Positions 18,140-25,320 of a stretch of 64,000 bases of DNA are shown piece by piece (the stretch's first letter is position 1; the number at the start of each line of letters is the position of its first letter). A program made the position numbers and the translations under genes. The DNA is from UBA1189 sp964570685. GTDB lineage: Bacteria > Bacteroidota > Bacteroidia > Bacteroidales > Bacteroidaceae. The stretch is taken from NCBI GenBank assembly GCA_964570685.1, contig CAZMZC010000001.1:90290-154289 (forward strand). Reading direction: 5' to 3'. The notes under the pieces are model-generated. The model saw only the letters and a program-made list of their open reading frames with translations, searched no databases and was not told the origin of the DNA.

Positions 18140-20050
18140 TTAGCGAATTACTTTCTTGCCGTTCACAATGTAGATACCCTTCTCCATCTTCTCTACGCGG
18201 CGTCCTGCGAGGTCGTAGATTACGGTAGCGGGCTGCACGTCGAGGTCGGCGGCAGTGATTTCTGTGGTTTCATCGCCACGTGTGATGCGCAGAGCTACAG
18301 CAGCTGCATCTACAGGTGCAGTGAAGTATGCGCGGTAGGGCAGTACGGTGAGGGTCTTGTTGGCCTTTACAATCTTGTTCTGATCAGCCACGTAGCCATA
18401 ATACTTGTTTTCAGCACCTGCGGTAGCGATGCTCTGGTTGGTGAACGAGCCCTTCATGGTCCAGTTACCTACAGTCACGTCATTGATGGCGGCAGACACT
18501 ACGGTAGCACCACCAGTGATGGCAACATTCTCTCCCTTCAAGCAGTAGATGTACGGAGTGTTGGCAGCGGGAGCGGTTTCCTCTACGAAGTTGATAGCAT
18601 CAGTGCCTGCGCTCTCCATCTTAAAGAAAGTATAGTTCTCCAAGCTGGTTGCATCGGGAGTGAAGGGGAGGCAGATGGTGCCATAAGCGCCTTCTGCGAT
18701 AGTGCGGGTGTAGGTGGCGCTGCTATAAGCGTCATATTCGGGAGCAAAATCCTCACCTTCGGCGATTGCGAGTTCACGAGCATCCTCTGAAGTGATGGAA
18801 TAGATTGTGTAATAACGCATCAAATTCAAAGCTAAAGCACCATCTGCAGTCATCACATATACGTATATCGTTCCGTTGTCTGCTGTTGTTTGAGACAATA
18901 GGGCTGCCCCCCCTTTAAGCGTCAAACGATCATCACTAGTAGCATCGGTATTGTCTTTTGTAGAGACCACTACGGTCACTATCTGTCCAGCCTTCAGGTT
19001 GAGCACAGCGATATTACGTCCTCCGCCATTACCATTGTAAAAGCCACCCGACTTATAGAGTTGCCATTTATCAGCTCCTTGCAAGGCCAATCCTTCAAAT
19101 TCTCCGATAGCATAGTTGCAATCAACACCGCCCACTCTTATGGTGTTTTGAGCATAACCGTAACCTATCCCATCGGCATACATGTCCGCGAAATCCCAAG
19201 ATGTCTTAGGATTTTTCTCTATCACCGTAATTACGCAAGTTGCAGTAAACCCATTGGCCTGAGCAGTAATGGTCGCTTCACCAGCAGCAACACCCGTAAT
19301 CTGACCATCCTTTACTGTAGCAATGCTTTCATCTGAACTTGTCCATGTAACAGTCTTGTCTGTGGCATTATCAGGAGCGACAGTGGCAGTAAGGAGATTC
19401 ATTACCATACCTTCTGTAATTTCAGCAGTACTCTTGTCAAGGGTAATTCCAGTTACAGGGACATTAGCACCTGTTTTGATTATTGCTTGGGGATTCTTGA
19501 TGTAACCACCAGCGGCTGCTGTTTCATATACAAGAAGAGTTACGACCTTATCATCGTCATTCTTGATTACATCATAAATATCAAACGTCTTTGTTTCAAA
19601 TGTTGTTGCAGACTTTGTTGATGTCCATTGCATATCACCAAAAGTCGTGATAGTCTTATCTGCAGACTCATAAGTCATGTCTGCACTCCAAACTGAGCTA
19701 TTGTAGCCAAGTCCCCAACCTGTTGTGCGCTTGCCGTCAGTTGAGCCAGAGACCTCAACGGTCAATGTCGCGCCAATAACATTTCCTTCAATACCTGAGG
19801 CATCAACCTGAATATAGGTAATATAGTTGACACCCCAACCTGAGTTAGCAAACCCTACTGAACCGTCGCTAGATATTTTATTATATCCAGAACGAGCAGT
19901 TTCACCCGCAGCAATTTCACCCATAGCTGTCGAAACATTGCTGCCGTCAACATACGTCATCTTTACCACAGCTTCTGTTTCAATTTCATCTTGTGCCATC
20001 GCGCCCACCGCCACGAGTAGCACCATTAAAAAAGAAGTAATTTTTTTCAT
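18140..20050 (-). CDS. Secreted Big_2 (Ig-like) domain protein with type IX-like C-terminal module
   Basis: The protein has 636 residues with a signal peptide (MKKITSFLMVLLVAVGAMA). Residues about 25-195 look like a beta-rich carbohydrate-binding or disaggregatase-type domain (inference). Residues about 200-280 are a Big_2 domain: 'VTGITLDKSTAEI..G', 'WTSSDESIATV', 'GEATITAQANG'. The middle and C-terminal parts are beta-rich and unrecognised. The last residues 'VIYDLAGRRV..MEKGIYIVNGKKVIR' are the short sorting-like module shared with the GH and M6 proteins. It is probably a surface or extracellular protein. The 53-residue peptide gene follows. The promoter has a G8 tract near the -33 position. 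Confidence 0.8.
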   Translation of the reverse strand: MKKITSFLMVLLVAVGAMAQDEIETEAVVKMTYVDGSNVSTAMGEIAAGETARSGYNKISSDGSVGFANSGWGVNYITYIQVDASGIEGNVIGATLTVEVSGSTDGKRTTGWGLGYNSSVWSADMTYESADKTITTFGDMQWTSTKSATTFETKTFDIYDVIKNDDDKVVTLLVYETAAAGGYIKNPQAIIKTGANVPVTGITLDKSTAEITEGMVMNLLTATVAPDNATDKTVTWTSSDESIATVKDGQITGVAAGEATITAQANGFTATCVITVIEKNPKTSWDFADMYADGIGYGYAQNTIRVGGVDCNYAIGEFEGLALQGADKWQLYKSGGFYNGNGGGRNIAVLNLKAGQIVTVVVSTKDNTDATSDDRLTLKGGAALLSQTTADNGTIYVYVMTADGALALNLMRYYTIYSITSEDARELAIAEGEDFAPEYDAYSSATYTRTIAEGAYGTICLPFTPDATSLENYTFFKMESAGTDAINFVEETAPAANTPYIYCLKGENVAITGGATVVSAAINDVTVGNWTMKGSFTNQSIATAGAENKYYGYVADQNKIVKANKTLTVLPYRAYFTAPVDAAAVALRITRGDETTEITAADLDVQPATVIYDLAGRRVEKMEKGIYIVNGKKVIR

Positions 20051-20148
20051 GTTGTTTTGTTGTTAGTTAATGATTATTGATATGTGTTTTTACTGTCTCG
20101 TTCTACCCCTTTTTGCTAAGCAAAGTTTTCAAAAAGCATAATACAACG

Positions 20149-20182
20149 CAAAAGTAGTGAAAAAGCAAAAATTACCCCCCCC
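20149..20182 (-). promoter_or_regulatory. Promoter of the Big_2 protein gene with a G8 homopolymer at -33
   Basis: Minus strand -7 TACTTTTG (complement 20149-20156). The stretch 19-26 bases upstream is a run of eight G (C8 at 20175-20182), where a TTG would be expected. The leader is about 100 bases. Confidence 0.5.
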
Positions 20183-20502
20183 GAAAAGTTAAATGATGTT
20201 AAACAATGCAAGCAAACATTGAAAATCAGAAGAAAAGCAGTGGGGGCCGATGCCGCGAATGCTATCAAGCCCTATGCAAGGCACTAAATATGGGTGCTAT
20301 GGCCTACTAAGCTTTTGCTGTATGGGATTACGCAACATTTACGAAGGATTTTACGACACTTTTTTCGCTGCAAAATTCAGAATACCAATCGCATAAGGGA
20401 TAATTTACGACACATTTTACGCCAACCTATATTTTAGGGAATACGCATTATAAATCTATTAGACGCTGCTTATATATTTCTCTCGGATAATCAATCTTTT
20501 GT

Positions 20503-20679
20503 CTCACACAGAAATTCACAGAAAGCACAGAAAGCGCGTCGCTTGACTTCAGCCCCTTCGGGCGTCGACCTAAAGGTTCGCCCGCGACTGTCGGTGTTCC
20601 GCCGAGTGCTTCCATCCGGATGGCACATGCAAGCGATAGCGAGCATGAAATTTCTGTGATTTCTGTGATTTCCGTGTGA
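20503..20679 (+). repeat. Dispersed inverted-repeat element, copy 1
   Basis: The ends are TCACACAGAAATTCACAG-type and TGTGATTTCCGTGTGA-type inverted repeats. The core 20601-20647 (GCCGAGTGCTTCCATCCGGA onward) recurs in reverse orientation at about 40864-40912. An internal stretch (AGCCCCTTCGGGCGTCGACC, about 20551-20570) recurs at about 61464-61483. Confidence 0.7.
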
Positions 20680-20809
20680 AATTTATATTCATATTCTGTG
20701 TGAAAATCAATTGTTTATCGCAAAAAGAACAGTCTATGCGCAAATTATCAAGGCTCATATAATACTTTTCTATAATGCGTTTTCTCTGCATGGCAACTGG
20801 CAAAGTATA

Positions 20810-20893
20810 GCGCGGTAGTTAGCGAGGCGAGGCGTGGTAGTTAGCGAGGTACGGCGCGGTAGTTAGCAAGGTGCGGCGCGGTAGTTACCGCGG
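20810..20893. repeat. Tandem array A, 22 bp unit, about 3.8 copies
   Basis: Units start at 20810, 20832, 20854 and 20876, each GCG(C/T)GGTAGTTA followed by a more variable half. Confidence 0.85.
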
Positions 20894-21142
20894 AAAGGCA
20901 ACGAAGGTCTGAAAACAGATTGGCGGACTTGCGAAAAGATATTTTCGGACCTGCGACCAAGCCAGCACATCAAACGCAAAGGTGGAACTGGTTGGAGCCA
21001 CAGACAGATTCATTGCCCCAAATGTCGGATGAGAGACAAAAAAATATAGGCAAAACGCAAATGTGTCGTAAATTACCCGTTATTCAATTGATGCCCAGCG
21101 AGATGTAAGCAAAAAAGCGTCGTAAAATCCTTCGTAAATGTT

Positions 21143-21202
21143 GCGTAAAGTTGGCGTAAGTCTGGCGTAAAGTTGGCGTAAGTCTGGCGTAAAGTTGGCG
21201 CA
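21143..21202. repeat. Tandem array B, 22 bp unit made of two 11 bp halves
   Basis: Units at 21143-21164 and 21165-21186 are identical, with a partial third from 21187. Each consists of GCGTAAAGTTG plus GCGTAAGTCTG. The array continues the right arm of the 30 bp inverted repeat. Confidence 0.85.
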
Positions 21203-21232
21203 AAAGCCTTGTTCACCAAAATCGCTGAGACA

Positions 21233-22828
21233 TCACTCTATCACGACTTTCTTCCCATTCACCATGTAAATACCATGTGTAGGATTCACTGCGGGACGCC
21301 CTTGCAGGTCGTAGATGAGCGGTGAGCGGTGAGCGGTGAGCGGTGAGGGACCAATGCCACTGCCGCCACGGAAGTGGAAGGAGGTACGGCCCGTCTGCGC
21401 ATCGTAGCGGATGTCGGTGAGAGGCTTGTCCATAGCAGCACCGTACTGGGTGATAGTGGCGGGCGTGGAGGTGAGGGTAAACTCGTGGTTCTGCGTACCG
21501 AACAGTTGCGTGGATGGACTATTGTAGCTATACACATTGTCGGCCGGCACGATGCAATGGCGATGGGTCGCGACATTGACCGTGTTGTTCTGCCACGCCG
21601 ACTTCAGGTAGGTGACCTCGGAGATGAGCAGCCCCTCGGCATAGGCGTAGCGGTTCCACCCCTCACGGCGGATGGTTTCTACGAGGTAGAACGAGGCGGT
21701 ATCGGCCTCGGCGACAACGGCATTGGAGTCGAGGGGGGCAGTAAAGATGCGGTATCCCCTACCCTCCTCGTCTGTGGTGCCGAGGCTCAGGGTGGCGGGG
21801 GCATCGAGCGTATGCATGGGGAGCCAGCCGAGCGAGTAGCGCTCGAAGGCGGTATAGGCACAGGGGACAAAGCCGCCGCGGTTGTACATGCCATAGTCCA
21901 TCACGCTCCATACATCCATGGTGAAGTCGTCGGCCTTGGTGTTGTAGAAGTCGGGCAAGCCGAGGATATGACTGAACTCGTGTACGAAGGTGCCGATACC
22001 TGCGGGCAGCCCCTTCAGGTCTACGAAGAGTTCGCCCGAGCAGGCATAACGCCCTATGCGCATATTGCCCAGCGTGAGCGATACGGAAGAGGCATGGGCC
22101 CACACGCACTCCTCGATGGCGGTCTGCGCCTCATCGCTACCGGCATATACGATGTACACGAAGTCTACCACGCCGTCGCCATTGCCATCGTACTTGGAGA
22201 GGTCGGCCAGATTCTGCTCATAGGCCTTGCGGCAGGCTTCGGTGACCATGGCGCGGGCATTCTTATCACTACCGCTTGCCGTATTGGCTCCGTAGTGGGC
22301 ACGCGGATTGTCGAGCGTGACGGGACCTACCACATCGAAGCGCGGGGCGAACTGCCCCATCGACTGGTGGCGGAAATAGTCGCGGGCACTACCGGGGATG
22401 GTGGCGCGTATGCTTATGCTATCGCCATCGACCTGGCTATAGCCATGGTGCTCCAGATGTTCGGTGTAGTTGTCGCCATCGTAACGCAACTGCAGCAGTT
22501 TGCGTATGGAGTCGTCGGGCAGGCTGAAGGCTACGTCCTGATAGGCCACGAGCAGCACCAGGCCACGTACCTCGCCTTGCGTGGGGAACTCGCTCATGAT
22601 GTATTCGCCCGAGGCGCGGGTGGAGAGTTGAGAATCGGCAATTGAGAATTGACAATTATCCTCCGGCAACTGCTTTATCTTGTGGCGTATCTCCTTGCGC
22701 GGTGGAACCTTGTGAAATTGACAATTGACAGTTGACAATTGACAATTTTCCTTAGACTGCTGCCCATAGGCTACAGACGGCATCGCGCACAAAAGGCATA
22801 GTGCAGCCAATACGTTCCTTATCTTCAT
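21233..22828 (-). CDS. Secreted M6-family (immune inhibitor A-like) metalloprotease
   Basis: The protein has 531 residues with a signal peptide (MKIRNVLAALCLLCAMPSVAYG). The zinc site 'HEFSHILGLPDFYN' is the HExxH motif of M6 peptidases, and the upstream 'KYDGNGDGVVDFVYIVYAG' is typical of the family. Two stretches do not look like ordinary protein: residues about 27-65 (NCQLSTVNCQF and NCQFSIADSQLS) are encoded by GACAATTG-type DNA repeats. Just before the C-terminus, four 7 bp GAGCGGT units (21317-21344) encode SPLTAHRSPL. The end 'LIYDLQGRP..GIYMVNGKKVVIE' is the type IX-like module. The start overlaps the lptB stop by four bases (ATGA), so the gene is coupled to lptB. Confidence 0.85.
   Translation of the reverse strand: MKIRNVLAALCLLCAMPSVAYGQQSKENCQLSTVNCQFHKVPPRKEIRHKIKQLPEDNCQFSIADSQLSTRASGEYIMSEFPTQGEVRGLVLLVAYQDVAFSLPDDSIRKLLQLRYDGDNYTEHLEHHGYSQVDGDSISIRATIPGSARDYFRHQSMGQFAPRFDVVGPVTLDNPRAHYGANTASGSDKNARAMVTEACRKAYEQNLADLSKYDGNGDGVVDFVYIVYAGSDEAQTAIEECVWAHASSVSLTLGNMRIGRYACSGELFVDLKGLPAGIGTFVHEFSHILGLPDFYNTKADDFTMDVWSVMDYGMYNRGGFVPCAYTAFERYSLGWLPMHTLDAPATLSLGTTDEEGRGYRIFTAPLDSNAVVAEADTASFYLVETIRREGWNRYAYAEGLLISEVTYLKSAWQNNTVNVATHRHCIVPADNVYSYNSPSTQLFGTQNHEFTLTSTPATITQYGAAMDKPLTDIRYDAQTGRTSFHFRGGSGIGPSPLTAHRSPLIYDLQGRPAVNPTHGIYMVNGKKVVIE
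21317..21344 (-). repeat. Four tandem 7 bp units inside the M6 protease gene
   Basis: GAGCGGT is repeated four times on the plus strand. Seven is not a multiple of three, so gain or loss of a unit shifts the frame just before the C-terminal module. Confidence 0.85.
22620..22752 (-). repeat. GACAATTG-type repeats captured in the M6 coding sequence
   Basis: Two clusters (about 22620-22660 and 22715-22752) of GACAATTGA/GACAGTTGA units, read in frame as NCQLS/NCQFS. The same units occur in the clpP leader at about 15915-15950. Confidence 0.75.
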
Positions 22829-23583
22829 AGTTGAAACTCCTTCTTACGTAATACAAAACTATTGCTCAGGTACTTGGCACGTACGGTGGCATTGGCGGCC
22901 AACTCCTCGGGCATACCTTCAAAGAGGATGCGCCCCTCGAAGAGCAGGTAGGCGCGGTCGGTGATGGAGAGGGTCTCCTGCACATTATGGTCGGTGATGA
23001 GGATACCGATGTTCTTGTCTTTCAGCTTCCACACAATCTGCTGTATGTCCTCCACGGCAATGGGGTCGACACCGGCAAAGGGCTCGTCGAGCATGATAAA
23101 CTTGGGGTCGATGGCCAGGCAGCGGGCTATCTCGGTGCGGCGGCGCTCACCGCCAGAGAGCTGGTCGCCCAGGTTCTTGCGCACCTTCTGCAGGCGGAAC
23201 TCGGTAATCAGGCTCTCAAGCTTCTCCCGCTGATACTCCTTGGGCTTTCCCGTCATCTCAAGCACCGAGGCGATGTTGTCCTCTACGCTCATCTTACGGA
23301 ACACGCTGGCCTCCTGTGCCAGGTAGCCTATGCCCACACGAGCACGCTTGTACACAGGATCCTTAGTGATTTCTTGACCGTCAATGAGGATACGTCCACC
23401 ATTGGGCACCACCAGCCCAGTAGTCATATAAAAAGAGGTGGTTTTGCCGGCTCCGTTAGGACCCAACAACCCTACGATTTCGCCCTGCTTGACCTCAAAG
23501 GTGACATCATTTACTACCGTACGCTTGCCATAGCGCTTCACCAGATGCTCGGCACGCAGCACCATCTTATCCTGTTCGCTCAT
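22825..23583 (-). CDS. lptB: LPS export ABC transporter ATP-binding protein LptB
   Basis: The cytoplasmic ATPase of the LptB2FG complex that drives lipopolysaccharide from the inner to the outer membrane. It has 252 residues from the ATG at 23583 (MSEQDKMVLRAEHLVKRYG); an upstream in-frame ATG at 23640 would add an atypical extension and lies upstream of the promoter. Motifs: Walker A 'GPNGAGKTT', Q-loop region 'YLAQEASVFRKMSVEDNI', signature 'LSGGERRR', Walker B 'FIMLDEPFAGVDPI', and the 'ITDHNVQETL' switch. The close 'FAGVDPIAVEDIQ' match identifies LptB rather than a generic ABC ATPase. The M6 protease gene follows with an ATGA overlap. Confidence 0.93.
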   Translation of the reverse strand: MSEQDKMVLRAEHLVKRYGKRTVVNDVTFEVKQGEIVGLLGPNGAGKTTSFYMTTGLVVPNGGRILIDGQEITKDPVYKRARVGIGYLAQEASVFRKMSVEDNIASVLEMTGKPKEYQREKLESLITEFRLQKVRKNLGDQLSGGERRRTEIARCLAIDPKFIMLDEPFAGVDPIAVEDIQQIVWKLKDKNIGILITDHNVQETLSITDRAYLLFEGRILFEGMPEELAANATVRAKYLSNSFVLRKKEFQL

Positions 23584-23617
23584 TCTTCTTATCGCAATTA
23601 TTGTAATGAATGGCAAA

Positions 23618-23625
23618 TGTACGAT
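23618..23625 (-). promoter_or_regulatory. -7 element of lptB promoter
   Basis: Minus strand TACATTTG (complement CAAATGTA) about 35 bases upstream of the lptB start, with a TTG about 18 bases further upstream. Confidence 0.5.
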
Positions 23626-23695
23626 TTTTTCGCGAAACACAACGATTGTTGGCAGATAATTCCTAAATTCGGCCTGCTAATTCCTAAAAATACAT

Positions 23696-23703
23696 TATCT
23701 TTG
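23696..23703 (+). promoter_or_regulatory. -7 element of mlaE promoter
   Basis: TATCTTTG ends only four bases before the mlaE ATG (23708), so the transcript would begin at or next to the start codon. Two copies of TAATTCCTAAA lie just upstream. Confidence 0.5.
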
Positions 23704-23707
23704 CCCT

Positions 23708-24454
23708 ATGCTACGCAAACTACTACAAAGCTTAGGCAGTTACTTGCTCCTGATGCGCCGCGTGTTTTCCCGTCCGCAGCGTGCCCGCATCTTTTGGCAA
23801 CAATATGTGCACGAGTTCTATAGCCTCGGCTACAACTCGCTGTTCATCGTCATCCTGATGTCGTTCTTCATCGGCGCCCTGCTATGCGTGCAGATTAAAA
23901 TCAACATTTGGGCCCCCTGGATGCCACGCTTCACCATAGGCTATGCTATGCGCGAGGTGATACTGCTCGAGTTTGCATCGAGCATCATCTGCATCATCCT
24001 TGCCGGCAAGGTGGGGTCGAACATCGCCTCAGAGATAGGCACCATGCGGGTGACACAACAAATTGACGCACTCGACGTGATGGGAGTGAACTCGGCCAAC
24101 TACATCCTGCTGCCCAAGATACTGGCCATGGTAAGTGCCATACCGCTGCTCGTGACCTTCAGCATCGCCTCCGGATTCATCGGAGCCTATGTGGTGTGCT
24201 GGGCAGGCGGATTCCTCTCTCTCCCCGACCTCACCTATGGCCTACAACACGATTACGTCCCCTGGCACCTATGGTCGGGCTACGTAAAGTCGTTCGTCTT
24301 CGCCTTCATCATCGCCAGTGTGAGCGGCTATTTCGGATACACCGTGAAAGGCGGCAGCATCGAGGTGGGAAAGGCAGGTACCAGCTCCGTAGTAGTGAGC
24401 AGCGTGCTCATATTGTTCACCGACTTGTTATTGACCAACCTCCTGATGGGGTGA
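23708..24454 (+). CDS. mlaE: MlaE/YrbE-family lipid ABC transporter permease
   Basis: An inner-membrane permease of the Mla-type phospholipid trafficking system, 248 residues, the usual family length. It has an N-terminal amphipathic stretch and about five hydrophobic segments ('SLFIVILMSFFIGALLCVQI', 'LEFASSIICIILAGKVGSNIASEIGTMRVTQQIDAL', 'LVTFSIASGFIGAYVV', 'FVFAFIIASVSGYFGY', 'VVVSSVLILFTDLLLTNLLMG'). 'EIGTMRVTQQIDALDVMG' is the MlaE signature. The ATPase gene follows after 90 bases. No MlaD-like (MCE) gene is adjacent, unlike the E. coli operon. It is divergent from lptB, the other envelope-lipid transport gene here. Confidence 0.93.
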   Translation: MLRKLLQSLGSYLLLMRRVFSRPQRARIFWQQYVHEFYSLGYNSLFIVILMSFFIGALLCVQIKINIWAPWMPRFTIGYAMREVILLEFASSIICIILAGKVGSNIASEIGTMRVTQQIDALDVMGVNSANYILLPKILAMVSAIPLLVTFSIASGFIGAYVVCWAGGFLSLPDLTYGLQHDYVPWHLWSGYVKSFVFAFIIASVSGYFGYTVKGGSIEVGKAGTSSVVVSSVLILFTDLLLTNLLMG

Positions 24455-24544
24455 GTCCGCAGTTTGCAGCAACGAAGACGATAACGTTAACGAAGACGAT
24501 AATGAAAACGCATAACCTCCCACTCTAAACCCTACACCCATAAC

Positions 24545-25270
24545 GTGATTACCCTTACCAACATACACAAGCATTTCGACGAGCAGCGGGTACTGCACGG
24601 TATCACCGCCACCTTTGAGGAGGGAAAGACCAACCTCATCATCGGTCGTAGTGGCTCGGGCAAAACCGTACTGCTCCGTTGCATCGTGGGGCTACTCACT
24701 CCCGATAAAGGAGAAGTCCTCTACGATGGGCGTAATATCCATCACCTACCCAAGCGCGAGGGCACATTGCTGCGTCAAGAAATGGGCATGCTCTTCCAAG
24801 GTGCAGCACTGTTCGACTCTATGGACGTACTACACAACGTGCTATTCCCCCTTGAAATGTTTTCTGCCAAGGCCCCAAGCGAACAGCTCAGCCGTGCCCG
24901 CTTCTGCCTCGACCGCGTAGGCCTCATCGATGCCGAGAAGAAAATGCCCGCCGAACTGAGTGGCGGAATGCAGAAGCGTGTAGCCATAGCCCGCGCTATC
25001 GCCTTAGAGCCGCGCTACCTCTTCTGCGACGAGCCCAACTCGGGGCTCGACCCCATCTCCTCGCGCATCATCGACCAACTTATCAGCGACATCACCCACG
25101 AATACGGTATCACCACCATCGTCAACACCCACGACATGGCATCGGTACGCAACATCGGGGAGCAGATACTATTCATCCATGAAGGCCACGCTGACTGGAC
25201 GGGCACCAATGCCGACCTCAGCACCACCCCAAGCCAGCACCTGCAAACGTTCTTGGAAAGCGACAAGTAA
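24545..25270 (+). CDS. mlaF: MlaF-type lipid ABC transporter ATP-binding protein
   Basis: The cytoplasmic ATPase partner of the upstream permease, 241 residues. Motifs: Walker A 'GRSGSGKTVLLRCIVGL', Q-loop 'MLFQGAALFDSMDV', signature 'LSGGMQKRVAIARAIAL', Walker B 'YLFCDEPNSGLDPI', H-loop 'IVNTHDM'. 'QGAALFDS' and 'GGMQKRV' are typical of MlaF/YrbF. The start is GTG (24545), giving MITLTNIHKHF. It sits in the same operon as mlaE and ends about 50 bases before porU, which may be cotranscribed. Confidence 0.93.
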   Translation: MITLTNIHKHFDEQRVLHGITATFEEGKTNLIIGRSGSGKTVLLRCIVGLLTPDKGEVLYDGRNIHHLPKREGTLLRQEMGMLFQGAALFDSMDVLHNVLFPLEMFSAKAPSEQLSRARFCLDRVGLIDAEKKMPAELSGGMQKRVAIARAIALEPRYLFCDEPNSGLDPISSRIIDQLISDITHEYGITTIVNTHDMASVRNIGEQILFIHEGHADWTGTNADLSTTPSQHLQTFLESDK

Positions 25271-25320
25271 GATAGAGGTCTACAACACAATAAAGCACCC
25301 CGTCGTGCGTTATTAATATA

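Larger units (their letters stand above)
20328..21148. repeat. 821 bp segment bounded by a 30 bp perfect inverted repeat
   Basis: 20328-20357 is the exact reverse complement of 21119-21148. Inside, a second inverted pair (20401-20417 with 21059-21075) matches over 17 bases. No ORF or transposase is present. Confidence 0.8.
20051..21232. other. 1.2 kb repeat-rich non-coding region
   Basis: I see no credible gene. It holds the Big_2 promoter (20149-20182), a 30 bp perfect inverted-repeat pair (20328-20357 and 21119-21148), a second inner pair, a dispersed inverted-repeat element (20503-20679), and two tandem arrays with a 22 bp unit (20810-20893, 21143-21202). No terminator for the M6 gene is evident. 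Confidence 0.8.

Noticed and set aside
20810..21202. CRISPR-like or origin iterons
   Set aside because: No spacers, no rep or dnaA gene, no DnaA-box pattern that I can see.
21374..22645. 423-codon plus-strand ORF opposite the M6 protease
   Set aside because: Antisense shadow; the opposite strand has a signal peptide and the HExxH zinc site.
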